NCBI GenBank assembly: GCA_024400565.1
Contig: JAKSMQ010000009.1
Span: forward strand, 1-59,577
From: Bacteroidales bacterium
GTDB lineage: Bacteria > Bacteroidota > Bacteroidia > Bacteroidales > P3
Length of the DNA stretch: 59,577 bases
Direction of reading: 5' to 3'
This document shows, piece by piece, positions 45,051 to 53,280 of the stretch (its first letter is position 1; every line of letters begins with the position of its first letter). Below the pieces are notes generated by a model. It did not search any database, was not told where the DNA came from, and worked only from the letters and a program-made list of their open reading frames with translations. The position numbers were made by a program, and so were the translations under genes.

Positions 45051-45176
45051 CTCGGACTTGCGTCCCCCTAGCGTCCATATAGCGTCCACTTAGCGTCCAT
45101 ATAACGTCCACATAAGGTCTGCAAAATAGGGTTTTCGTGGAGGCAATATGGACGCTATGTGGACGCTAGAAGGAGT
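45051..45176. repeat. 11-bp phased inverted repeat array, copy C
   Basis: GTCC words start at 45062, 45073, 45084, 45095 and 45106, with GTCT at 45117, each exactly 11 bp apart (unit TAGCGTCCAYA). After a centre reading GCAAAATAGGGTTTTC, inverted words TGGA start at 45138, 45149 and 45160, with AGGA at 45171, again in 11-bp register. This is the cleanest copy. It lies between the 3' end of rng and the kam promoter. Confidence 0.8.
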
Positions 45177-45220
45177 AATTGCAGACGTTACTAGCCTTTT
45201 ATGCAACCTTTAGATTCGTC

Positions 45221-45254
45221 AAAAAGGAGTCCGAAAGAAACATTCCGGACTCCT
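45221..45254 (-). terminator. Rho-independent terminator after rng
   Basis: AGGAGTCCG (45225-45233) pairs perfectly with CGGACTCCT (45246-45254). On the minus strand a short U-tract follows. It lies 27 bases after the rng stop codon. Confidence 0.78.
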
Positions 45255-45281
45255 ACTATTGAAAACGCATTTTGAAATTGT

Positions 45282-46835
45282 TTACATTACAATCTCTTCG
45301 TGATTGGCATCGTAGAACTTGAACTCGAGCATTCCCATACTTTCGCTGGCGTTTATCTCAAGTTTCATTTTGTATTTCTTAGCCCATTGGCGACGAAGGC
45401 TCTTGAACCAGCCTTTTGTCAGATAGGCATGAATGTATGGGTGAGTTGTAATAGAATAGCGTTTTCCGCCTTGTATCTCACTCAGATATCGAAGATTAGA
45501 CTCTATCTCATCAACAACCACGAGACTCTGTTTTATAGTACCTGTTCCATCGCAGAAGGGGCATTTCTCCTGAACGTCGACTTCGATTACGGGACGTACT
45601 CTCTGGCGAGTGATCTGCATCAGGCCGAACTTACTCAAAGGCAGGATAGTATGACGGGCTTTATCCTTCTTCATTTCCTCCACCATTACGTCATAAAGCG
45701 TCTTTCTGTTCTCGGCCTTATTCATATCTACAAAGTCAACAATCACAATACCACCCATATCCCTCAGACGCAACTGACGAGCAATCTCTTTGGCTGATTC
45801 GATATTGACCTGCAGAGTTGTATCTTCCTGTCCCGTTCCGCTTTTGATATGATTTCCGCTATTCACGTCTATCACGTGCATGGCTTCGGTATGTTCAATA
45901 TAGAGATAAACGCCTGAACGGATGGTAACTATCTTTCCGAAAGCACGACGAATATCTCTCTGAATGCCAAATTGCTCAAAGATTGGAGTCTGCATCTTAT
46001 AATGACGCACAATATCCTCTTTATCAGGAGCAATAGTACGAAGATAATCCTTTATCTCGTTGAAGGAGTCTTCGTTGTCGACATAGATCGTATTGAACTC
46101 GTCGGTCAATACGTCTCGAAGCAAGGCTGACGTGCTACCTGGTTCCGCATGAACTCGGGTGGGACAATTAATGGTTTTAAGTCGTTTGGTAATCTCGGCC
46201 CACTCTTTCATCAAAGCATTCAGATCTGCATCAAGCTCGGCAACACTACGGCCTTTTGCCATAGTACGGATTATGATTCCAAAGTTCTGAGGCCTGATAC
46301 TTTGCACCAGTCTGCGGAGCCTTTCTCTCTCTTCCGTTCCTTTAATCTTGGCCGAGATGGATATTTTATTCGAAAAAGGTTCCAGGACCATGTATCTGCC
46401 TGCAAGAGAAATATCGCCCGAAAGCTTGGGACCTTTGGTAGAGATAGGCTCTTTTGAAATCATGGCGAGCACATATTGGCCCACATGCAATAAATCGCTG
46501 AGATTTCCGCCTTTAGGAAGTACAGGTTCTATCTTAAAGTCCTTAAGCGTAGCCATATTGGCGTCGCCATTCATAGCCAGCTTAAGATATTTGCTTACCG
46601 AATGGAATTGAAGTCCAAAATCAAGGTAGTGTCCGAATCCGTCTTTCTCATCTCCTACATCAACAAAAGCAGCATTAAGGCCTGGCATTATTTTAGAAAC
46701 CTTTCCGCAGACAATATCTCCTACCGCATAATGCGAAGCATGCTTCTCCTGATGCAACTCAACCAGCTGTTTGTCCTCAAGAAGTGCTATCTGGGTCAGA
46801 TCAGAACCTACCGATATTACTAGTTCTTTATTCAT
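45282..46835 (-). CDS. rng: Ribonuclease G (RNase E/G family)
   Basis: This 517-residue endoribonuclease has an S1 domain (about 38-130), then the catalytic domain with both metal-binding aspartates in the motifs HVIDVNSGNH and IVIVDFVDM. It also has the zinc-link cysteines in EKCPFCDGTG. It lacks the long disordered C-terminal half of E. coli RNase E. It would process 16S rRNA and decay mRNA. The order HU, small COX24-like peptide, rng is typical of Bacteroidales. A structured leader of about 180 bases precedes the ATG. Confidence 0.94.
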   Translation of the reverse strand: MNKELVISVGSDLTQIALLEDKQLVELHQEKHASHYAVGDIVCGKVSKIMPGLNAAFVDVGDEKDGFGHYLDFGLQFHSVSKYLKLAMNGDANMATLKDFKIEPVLPKGGNLSDLLHVGQYVLAMISKEPISTKGPKLSGDISLAGRYMVLEPFSNKISISAKIKGTEERERLRRLVQSIRPQNFGIIIRTMAKGRSVAELDADLNALMKEWAEITKRLKTINCPTRVHAEPGSTSALLRDVLTDEFNTIYVDNEDSFNEIKDYLRTIAPDKEDIVRHYKMQTPIFEQFGIQRDIRRAFGKIVTIRSGVYLYIEHTEAMHVIDVNSGNHIKSGTGQEDTTLQVNIESAKEIARQLRLRDMGGIVIVDFVDMNKAENRKTLYDVMVEEMKKDKARHTILPLSKFGLMQITRQRVRPVIEVDVQEKCPFCDGTGTIKQSLVVVDEIESNLRYLSEIQGGKRYSITTHPYIHAYLTKGWFKSLRRQWAKKYKMKLEINASESMGMLEFKFYDANHEEIVM

Positions 46836-46911
46836 TCTTATTATTTCAGTATTATTAGGATAAAGAGTAAATCAATACAATATTTAAGAACTCTCTTTAT
46901 CCCCAGTCGTC

Positions 46912-46980
46912 AAAAACACAAAACAAATCACACATTAGCGGTTTAGGCCGCCGTCCGTGCAATTTGTTTTGATTTTTGTG
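46912..46980 (-). promoter_or_regulatory. Structured leader upstream of rng
   Basis: AAAACAAAT (46920-46928) pairs with ATTTGTTTT (46962-46970), enclosing GCGG/CCGC. A competing pairing uses CACAAAA (46917-46923) with TTTTGTG (46974-46980) and overlaps the first. The hairpin sits about 80 bases before the rng start. E. coli rne is autoregulated through its 5' leader, so a similar role is conceivable here. Confidence 0.4.
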
Positions 46981-47018
46981 TTAGATTCTCGGAAGGAGTA
47001 TCTCCCTAAAAAGGGAAC

Positions 47019-47108
47019 TTACTTCTTCTTATGTCTGTTCTTACGCAAACGTTTTTTACGTTTGTGGGTCGACATCTTGTGACGTTTGTGTTTCTTACCG
47101 TTAGGCAT
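47019..47108 (-). CDS. Tiny basic AURKAIP1/COX24-domain protein (mS38-like)
   Basis: This 29-residue gene runs from the ATG at 47108 to the TAA at 47019, reading MPNGKKHKRHKMSTHKRKKR and ending in NRHKKK. It is almost entirely Lys, Arg and His. The pattern KMxTHKRKKRLRxNRHKKK matches the AURKAIP1/COX24 domain, whose mitochondrial (mS38) and mycobacterial (bS22) relatives bind small-subunit rRNA. It starts 18 bases after the HU gene and is likely cotranscribed with it. A ribosomal role is inferred from the relatives. Confidence 0.85.
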   Translation of the reverse strand: MPNGKKHKRHKMSTHKRKKRLRKNRHKKK

Positions 47109-47126
47109 AGTTACTAAATTTATAGA

Positions 47127-47417
47127 TTATTTTACAATAGAATTCTTTTTAACTTCGCTCATGAAAACCTTAGCAGGTTTGAAAGCGGGGATATTGTGAG
47201 CGGGGATAATGATGGTAGTATTCTTGGAAATATTACGACCAGTCTTCTCAGCTCTTTTCTTAATGATGAAGCTACCGAAGCCACGGAGGTATACATTCTC
47301 ACCAGCAATCATCTGATCTTTGATAACAACCATCATTTCTTCGATGGTAGCCATGATAGCGACTTTCTCAATGCCAGTTCTCTGAGCAATTTCTGCTACG
47401 ATTTCAGCTTTAGTCAT
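47127..47417 (-). CDS. HU-family nucleoid DNA-binding protein
   Basis: This 96-residue HU/IHF-type protein opens with MTKAEIVAEIAQRTG and has the beta-arm region LRGFGSFIIKKRAEKTGRN and IIPAHNIPAFKPAK, where the conserved proline at the arm tip would intercalate DNA. It bends and compacts DNA as a dimer. It is the first gene of the HU-COX24-rng run and has a promoter box 54 bases upstream. Confidence 0.92.
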   Translation of the reverse strand: MTKAEIVAEIAQRTGIEKVAIMATIEEMMVVIKDQMIAGENVYLRGFGSFIIKKRAEKTGRNISKNTTIIIPAHNIPAFKPAKVFMSEVKKNSIVK

Positions 47418-47470
47418 TGTTTATGTTTCTATTTATTATTTAACTTATTATTCTTGTTTCAAACGAATTG

Positions 47471-47478
47471 CAAAAGTA
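47471..47478 (-). promoter_or_regulatory. Bacteroidota -7 promoter element for the HU gene
   Basis: The complement reads TACTTTTG, an exact TAnnTTTG match, 54 bases upstream of the HU ATG. A TTTC lies near the expected -33 position. Confidence 0.6.
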
Positions 47479-47672
47479 CACATTTTTATTGAAATAGAAA
47501 AAACTTTTTCTTCATTTCACACCCAACATTTCCAAACAAATCTATATATCAAATAGTTACACAAACAAGTTTTTCTTCAATTATCTTACCAACACACGCG
47601 TAATACCTATGGAAATCCGATATTTGAGCAATCAAAATTTCAAAAATCGACAATTCTGCATAATACAAGAAT

Positions 47673-48506
47673 TTAACAATTCTTTACTCTAGAAAACCTT
47701 AGGAACAATACGAAAACCAGAACAAATCCTACTGTCGAAAGTACACTCAAAGGCCAGCCTAGAGCCAGATCTTCTGCATAATTGGTTTGAACCAGTCCGT
47801 TCGAATAAAGGGAATACAGTATTACGATTAATGCATTGTTGGCAAAATGAGCTGCCATACTGACGATAAGACTACCCGAATAGTAATAGAATGCGCCCAA
47901 GACTATTCCCATCATAAAACGAGGAACGAAAGCAAACAGATCGCCATGGGCCAGACTAAATATTGCAGCTGTCACAATAATTGAAACCCAGGGTTTTGAC
48001 GTCCAAGATGTCAATATCTTCTGGATTCCTCCTCTAAAGAATACCTCTTCGCAAATTGCAGGCAACAAAGCCATTACGAGAAGGTTTACAACGAAGTTCC
48101 CCCACCCTATCTGTACTAGCCAACTTTTCATCAACTCTTCGCTAGCTTCTGTAATGTTACGTAATATGCGTTCAATCTGCTCAAAACCGCCACTCCAATG
48201 CCATTCATTATTCCAATGGGTTAAAGAGTCTGACAATGGAACAAGGAGCAACATACCTATTATAGCTAGCAAAGGAATAAACCATCTGCCTTTTGCTAAC
48301 TGATAATCGGACCATGGTCTTTCCCAATAAAGTATTGAAACAACAATGGTCGGCAACAAGAAGCTCAACAACTGGCTAACGACCTGAAGCGCATAACTAT
48401 CCATCGGCAGAAAGAAAGCCAAGCCCGATGAGAGAATCATACCCAGGACAAAAATAAGTAACAATAGTCCCAGTTGAGAGAAGGGAGATGCAACTAACTT
48501 TTTCAT
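47673..48506 (-). CDS. CPBP family intramembrane glutamic endopeptidase
   Basis: This 277-residue integral membrane protein with about eight helices is of the CAAX-protease/bacteriocin-processing (CPBP) family. All active-site motifs are present: EExxxR at E153, E154 and R158 (ICEEVFFRGG), FxxxH at F183-H187 (FSLAH) and a third His in AAHFANNA. In bacteria these are linked to bacteriocin processing, immunity or membrane protein cleavage; the substrate here is unknown. It is the last gene of a long minus-strand run, 34 bases after the TIGR04076 gene. Confidence 0.88.
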   Translation of the reverse strand: MKKLVASPFSQLGLLLLIFVLGMILSSGLAFFLPMDSYALQVVSQLLSFLLPTIVVSILYWERPWSDYQLAKGRWFIPLLAIIGMLLLVPLSDSLTHWNNEWHWSGGFEQIERILRNITEASEELMKSWLVQIGWGNFVVNLLVMALLPAICEEVFFRGGIQKILTSWTSKPWVSIIVTAAIFSLAHGDLFAFVPRFMMGIVLGAFYYYSGSLIVSMAAHFANNALIVILYSLYSNGLVQTNYAEDLALGWPLSVLSTVGFVLVFVLFLRFSRVKNC

Positions 48507-48540
48507 TCTAATTTTCTTAAATATTCCGATCCAAACCTTT

Positions 48541-48849
48541 CTATAAGTCTTCTATCGTTTCCAGAAGAAAGCTGACTGGCCGAAAACCATCGTTACAGGA
48601 AATCATGGCTGACTTGGGATTCTTCATCCATCCGTCATAGAAATTTTCTCCCCCATGAGCCAGAACCATCACAAACTGCAACATACTCTCCCATGCGCTT
48701 TCGCACATTCCTTCAGGACGTTGACAATTTTCCGACACAAAAACCGAACCCTCTTTTATATCACAAGCATGCTCGATAGGATTTTCGTACTTTTCCATCA
48801 AATCCTGATAACAGGCTTTGCGAATTACAGTTATCTTTACTCGTTTCAT
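48541..48849 (-). CDS. TIGR04076 family protein
   Basis: This 102-residue, cysteine-rich cytoplasmic protein opens with MKRVKITVIRKACYQDLMEK and has Cys residues spread through ACDIKEG, NCQRPEGMC and SCNDG, the pattern of the TIGR04076 family. The function is unknown, but the cysteines suggest metal or Fe-S binding. I chose the ATG at 48849; the frame stays open to 48921, overlapping the end of the methyltransferase gene, and the extra residues look non-native. Confidence 0.75.
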   Translation of the reverse strand: MKRVKITVIRKACYQDLMEKYENPIEHACDIKEGSVFVSENCQRPEGMCESAWESMLQFVMVLAHGGENFYDGWMKNPKSAMISCNDGFRPVSFLLETIEDL

Positions 48850-48871
48850 AGACAGATAATTCTTTTTTATT

Positions 48872-49678
48872 CTAGCGTTTCCGAACTTCCCAGAACGCCA
48901 CAGCAGCCGCAGCTGCCACATTCAAAGAATCCACACCATTCTGCATAGGAATCTTGGCCACATAGTCTGACTCATTAATCACAGAATCAGGTAATCCTTC
49001 TCCTTCTGTACCGAGAACAAGAGCAAGTTTATCGGCTGATTTGAGAGCAGGATTATCAATATCGACCGAGTCATCATTGAGAGCAAGCGCGGCTGTTGTA
49101 AAACCCAATTCCTTCAGCTGACGGATTAAAAGCGGACCACCGGGAGCCATAGCCCAGGGAACCATAAAGACTGTTCCCATTGAAACCCTTACACAACGAC
49201 GGTTCAAGGGGTCGCTTGAAGTACTGGTAAGCACAACAGCATCAATACCCAACGAAGCCGCTGCGCGAAAGATTGCCCCAGTATTGGTAGCATTTACAAC
49301 ACTATCTACTACAGCAATACGATGAGCATCCTTTACTACTTCTTCTACCGACAAAGGTCTCGGCCGACGCATAGCGCAGAGAACTCCTCTTGTAAGATCA
49401 TATCCTGTAAGCTTGGACAATAATTCATTCTCACCAGTATAGACAGGAATATTTCCGCAACGGGCTATGATAGGAGCCGCATCACCCACAATATGTTTCC
49501 TTTCTGCAAGCAACGCCACAGGTTCATAACCCCGATCCAGAGCAACAGCTATCACTTTGGGGCTTTCGGCTATGAAGATACCCTTCTCGGGCTCAAGTTT
49601 ATTACGTAACTGATTCTCGGTAAGGGTGCTGAAAATTTCAACACCCGGATGAGTCAACGAAGTAATTTCTACTAACAT
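48872..49678 (-). CDS. TrmH/SpoU family RNA 2'-O-methyltransferase
   Basis: This 268-residue protein has an N-terminal substrate-binding domain (about 1-95) followed by a SPOUT knot domain. Its three motifs are seen: NATNTGAIFRAAASLGID, LGTEGEGLPD and IPMQNGVDSLNVAAAAAVA. It uses S-adenosylmethionine to methylate ribose in rRNA or tRNA, and RlmB- and TrmH-like targets cannot be separated by eye. It is cotranscribed with the TIGR04076 and CPBP genes. Confidence 0.9.
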   Translation of the reverse strand: MLVEITSLTHPGVEIFSTLTENQLRNKLEPEKGIFIAESPKVIAVALDRGYEPVALLAERKHIVGDAAPIIARCGNIPVYTGENELLSKLTGYDLTRGVLCAMRRPRPLSVEEVVKDAHRIAVVDSVVNATNTGAIFRAAASLGIDAVVLTSTSSDPLNRRCVRVSMGTVFMVPWAMAPGGPLLIRQLKELGFTTAALALNDDSVDIDNPALKSADKLALVLGTEGEGLPDSVINESDYVAKIPMQNGVDSLNVAAAAAVAFWEVRKR

Positions 49679-49712
49679 TTACAATAGATAGCGGTCAAAT
49701 TCTAAAAAAATT

Positions 49713-50330
49713 CTATCTGCGAATAAAATCGGTCTGAAGGCGTTCTTCAAACTGATCGATAGTGGGAGCCTCCTGTACAGGAAGATTCTTCAACATCCAG
49801 GCCATATTTCTTCCCAGATTTCTCATACATTGCAAACCTTCTGCATCATACTCAGCATCTCCAGGAACCTTTCCATGAACGCTATTCCAATATTGCGAGC
49901 TGACAACAGGCATATTGCTGATGGTGAAATATTTATTCAATCGATCAAAAGCGGCTGAGGCTCCGCCTCTTCTACATACAGCCACACTCGCAGCAGGTTT
50001 ATATTGCAGATATTTTCCTCCCGAATAGAACAATCTGTCAAGTAAAGCGCAGAGAGAACCATTAGGACCTGCATAATAAACAGGTGTTCCGACAACCAGT
50101 CCGTCACACTCCTTGATTTTCTCCTGAACCTCTACCATCAGATCATCCTGAAATGCACAATGACCCAGTTCCTTACAGCGTCCGCATCCTATACAGCCCT
50201 GCACAGCTTTAGGTCCGATGCTGATTATTTCAGTATCTACTTGCTGCTCATTAAGGGCGTGAGCCACTTCCTCGAGTGCACGATATGTATTACCTTTCTT
50301 GGGGCTTCCATTAATTAGAAGAACTTTCAT
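49713..50330 (-). CDS. Flavodoxin-fold NAD(P)H-dependent FMN reductase / iron-sulfur flavoprotein
   Basis: This protein of about 205 residues has a flavodoxin-like fold: the FMN phosphate loop is GSPKKGNTYRAL near residue 8 and the second loop is VVGTPVYYAGPNGSLCALLDR. A cysteine cluster, GCIGCGRCKELGHC at about 46-59, fits the iron-sulfur flavoprotein group and could hold a 4Fe-4S cluster. It follows a C_GCAxxG_C_C protein by 16 bases, another cysteine-rich redox protein, so the two may work together. I used the ATG at 50330; another lies two codons upstream. Confidence 0.85.
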   Translation of the reverse strand: MKVLLINGSPKKGNTYRALEEVAHALNEQQVDTEIISIGPKAVQGCIGCGRCKELGHCAFQDDLMVEVQEKIKECDGLVVGTPVYYAGPNGSLCALLDRLFYSGGKYLQYKPAASVAVCRRGGASAAFDRLNKYFTISNMPVVSSQYWNSVHGKVPGDAEYDAEGLQCMRNLGRNMAWMLKNLPVQEAPTIDQFEERLQTDFIRR

Positions 50331-50346
50331 AATCAAATATTTATAA

Positions 50347-50676
50347 TTATTTCGATTTTAATAACTGACAAAGAATCTGGTCGGCAACATCCACACACTT
50401 GGTACAAGGAACCTTAACGGCACCCTTTATTTCTCGACAGGTAATTGCGCCTATTTCATTAATAAATCTTTCTCCTATCTCTTCCGCTTTCTCCGGACAG
50501 GCTAACTGAGCAGCATAGAGTGCCCCGCATTTACCCTCTGGAGCCCGACCGCCTCCCATTATAGCCAGACGTTCTACAATATCCTGTTCTGCAAAACAAT
50601 CCTTCCAGCAATAGGCAACTGCCTGAGCACAATTATGCTTGAATTGAGGATTGTGAAAAGTATCAACTGCTTTCAT
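50347..50676 (-). CDS. C_GCAxxG_C_C family redox protein
   Basis: This 109-residue protein has the family's spaced cysteine/glycine pattern: HNCAQAVAYC, RAPEGKCGALYAAQLAC, ITCREIKG and VPCTKCVDVA. Members are thought to be redox or metal proteins and often lie next to flavoproteins or transporters. Here it lies 12 bases after a MATE pump gene and 16 before the flavoprotein gene, which supports a shared redox or detoxification role. Function unproven. Confidence 0.8.
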   Translation of the reverse strand: MKAVDTFHNPQFKHNCAQAVAYCWKDCFAEQDIVERLAIMGGGRAPEGKCGALYAAQLACPEKAEEIGERFINEIGAITCREIKGAVKVPCTKCVDVADQILCQLLKSK

Positions 50677-50688
50677 ATTATTCTATAT

Positions 50689-52017
50689 TTAATAACCATA
50701 ACGCTTGCGGAGTGTTATGATGGCTGTTCCGCTTAATAGGATTGCAAAAGTTTCGGACAATACTACCGATATCCAGATACCTGCCGAACCTAACAGCAAA
50801 GGCAAAATAAATATGCTGGCTACCTCGAAAACGAATCTGGTAAAACTCAGCACGGCGCTCACTACTCCATTGTTAAGGGAGGTAAAGAACGCAGAGGTAA
50901 AGGCATTATATCCGGAAAACAGAAATGAAATCATATAGATTCTAAACGCCACCGTTGTCAGTTGCAACAGTTCGGCATCATATCCGACAAAGATGCGTGC
51001 TACCAATGGAGCAGACAATTCTGATAACACCAGACACACCAGATCTATCACGCCCATTATTATCAGACTATGCTTCAGCAGAGAATGCATCTCCTTTCTG
51101 TCGTTAGCGCCATAATTATAGGCTATGATGGGGGAAACGCCGATATTATATCCTGAAACAACAGAATAGAATATCATACCCGCATACATAATAATGCCAT
51201 AGGCAGCAACGCCCGCCTGACCCAGATACTGCATCAGCTGCCAGTTGTAGCACATACTGACGACGCTGAAGCTGATATTGGCAACAAACTCTGAACTGCC
51301 GTTGACACAAGCCTTTCTAATAGGATGCCATTCGATAGGAGTAATCCTGATTTTTAATGAACTATGATTCCGTTTGGTCGAGAAATAGAGCAACGGCCCG
51401 ATGCTGCCTACCATCTGCGAAGCTATCGTAGCCGCAGCGGCTCCCGCAATTCCCCAGTGCAACCACCCAATAAAGATAGCATCCAGGACAATATTTACCA
51501 ACCCGCAGATAATGGTAAACTTAGTGCCCAGATCCGGACGCTCAGCCGTCATGAAGAAAGGCGTAAACGTCATCTGCAAAATACTAAAAGGAAGCGCTGC
51601 TGTAAGCATCCTTCCATACAGAATACTGTAAGAGGCCATCTGCTGGTCAGAGCCCAGCCAGTCTACTATCTGTGGCATAAAGACAAACGATAGAACTCCG
51701 AGCACCAGACCTATGGCCATACTGAATTCTATCAGCATCGAGAAAACCTTATTGGCTTTTACCTCATCGCCTTCTCCCTTTATCTTTGCCACCAGGGCAC
51801 TACCACCTACACCAACCATCACACCTAGCGATGACACAACCATAATGGCGGGCCATACCAGATTGATGGCAGCAAAAGGAGTCTTGCCTGCAAAGTTGGA
51901 TACAAACAATCCGTCAACAACGCCATATACGCTGCTGATAAGCACCATCAGAACAGACGGAACCACAGTCTGCACCAGCCTCTTCTGGGTGTAATGACCT
52001 TTGAGCTCTATCTGCAT
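50689..52017 (-). CDS. MATE family efflux transporter (second copy)
   Basis: This 442-residue protein of about twelve membrane segments opens with YTQKRLVQTVVPSVLMVLIS and contains LFVSNFAGKTPFAAINL. It is clearly a MATE pump but distant from the copy at 0.9-2.3 kb, with different N-terminal and loop sequences. It lies 8 bases after ispG and just before two redox proteins, so it may export a compound handled by them. Substrate unknown. Confidence 0.88.
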   Translation of the reverse strand: MQIELKGHYTQKRLVQTVVPSVLMVLISSVYGVVDGLFVSNFAGKTPFAAINLVWPAIMVVSSLGVMVGVGGSALVAKIKGEGDEVKANKVFSMLIEFSMAIGLVLGVLSFVFMPQIVDWLGSDQQMASYSILYGRMLTAALPFSILQMTFTPFFMTAERPDLGTKFTIICGLVNIVLDAIFIGWLHWGIAGAAAATIASQMVGSIGPLLYFSTKRNHSSLKIRITPIEWHPIRKACVNGSSEFVANISFSVVSMCYNWQLMQYLGQAGVAAYGIIMYAGMIFYSVVSGYNIGVSPIIAYNYGANDRKEMHSLLKHSLIIMGVIDLVCLVLSELSAPLVARIFVGYDAELLQLTTVAFRIYMISFLFSGYNAFTSAFFTSLNNGVVSAVLSFTRFVFEVASIFILPLLLGSAGIWISVVLSETFAILLSGTAIITLRKRYGY

Positions 52018-52025
52018 TCTTTTCC

Positions 52026-53168
52026 CTACGCCTCTTGCCAGTCTCCGTTGTCCTTAATCAACTGTACCAAAGCTTCTACCGCATCCTTCTGGTCTATGTT
52101 GCGGGTCACAACTTCCTTACTCTTATAGAGCGTAATCTTTCCTGCACCGCTACCCACATAACCATAATGAGCATCAGCCATCTCCCCCGGACCGTTTACA
52201 ATACAGCCCATCACACCTATCTTGACACCTTTGAGATGATGCGTGCGGGCCTTAATCTGCTGCAGGGCCTCCTGAATATCATATTGGGTACGTCCGCACG
52301 ATGGACAGGCAATGTATTCTGCCTGAGAGATTCTGGCACCTACGGCCTGAAGAATATCGTAGGCAACAGGTATTTCCTCCACGGGGTCCTCTGTCAGCGA
52401 GACGCGTATGGTGTCGCCTATGCCGTCTACAAGTAGCGCTCCGATGCCGGCCGCACTCTTCAGTCGCCCCTGCATCGCGTCTCCGGCTTCCGTCACGCCC
52501 AGATGAATGGGGTAATCCATCCCAAGCGCATGCATCTTTTCTACAAAGAGACGGGTGCTTTGAACCATCACCTTTACGTTGGAGGCTTTCATCGAGAACA
52601 CAAGCTTGTCATAGTCCTGCTCCCTGCACACCTGAGCAAACTCTATAGCACTCTGGGCCATACCCTCAGCGGTGTTGCCGAAGCGACTCATCACGCGTTC
52701 GCTCAGACTTCCGTGATTGGTGCCTATGCGCATAGCCGTTCCATGCTTCTTGCATATCTCGATGAGTGTCGACATCTTCTCTGCAATACGTTTCAGCTCA
52801 TCAGCATATTCCTGATCCGTGAAATGAATCTTGCCCGTATTGCGGTCAGTATAGTTGCCCGGATTGACCCTCACTTTCTCCACTATCGTAGCGGCAGTCT
52901 CTGCTGCCAGCGGGTTGAAATGAATATCTGCCACCAGAGGCACATTACAGCCTCTTTTGGCAAGCTCGTTCTTGATGTTATAGAGGTTCTGGGCAGCTTT
53001 GACATCAGGAGCCGTGATGCGGACCATCTCACAGCCGGCTTCTACCAGCTGGAGGGTCTGCCTAACGGTAGCCTCTGTGTCCATTGTGTCGGTATTGGTC
53101 ATCGACTGCACCACAATGGGAGCTCCGCCACCCATTTTAAGATTACCTATAGTGATTTGCTTGCTCAT
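52026..53168 (-). CDS. ispG: 4-hydroxy-3-methylbut-2-enyl diphosphate synthase, compact form
   Basis: This 380-residue enzyme of the MEP isoprenoid pathway converts MEcPP to HMBPP using a 4Fe-4S cluster. The cluster ligands are C288, C291 and C322 with E329 (ACPSCGRTQYD and GCIVNGPGE), equivalent to E. coli C270, C273, C305 and E312. The N-terminal TIM barrel (RIGTNHGSLSERVMSRFG, HLGVTEAGDAMQGRLKSA) resembles the plant/Bacteroidota type. That type normally carries an extra central domain that brings the protein to about 600 residues. Here the barrel passes straight to the cluster domain, so the extra domain is missing. Confidence 0.93.
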   Translation of the reverse strand: MSKQITIGNLKMGGGAPIVVQSMTNTDTMDTEATVRQTLQLVEAGCEMVRITAPDVKAAQNLYNIKNELAKRGCNVPLVADIHFNPLAAETAATIVEKVRVNPGNYTDRNTGKIHFTDQEYADELKRIAEKMSTLIEICKKHGTAMRIGTNHGSLSERVMSRFGNTAEGMAQSAIEFAQVCREQDYDKLVFSMKASNVKVMVQSTRLFVEKMHALGMDYPIHLGVTEAGDAMQGRLKSAAGIGALLVDGIGDTIRVSLTEDPVEEIPVAYDILQAVGARISQAEYIACPSCGRTQYDIQEALQQIKARTHHLKGVKIGVMGCIVNGPGEMADAHYGYVGSGAGKITLYKSKEVVTRNIDQKDAVEALVQLIKDNGDWQEA

Positions 53169-53280
53169 ATTTTCTGTCCTGGTTCGTGATAAAAACTTTC
53201 CTGAAGACCTTGCTCGACAGAAGCCAAGGTCACAAGTTCATTAATGCCGTTAGTGATGATATAATAAATCGAAACGGTAT

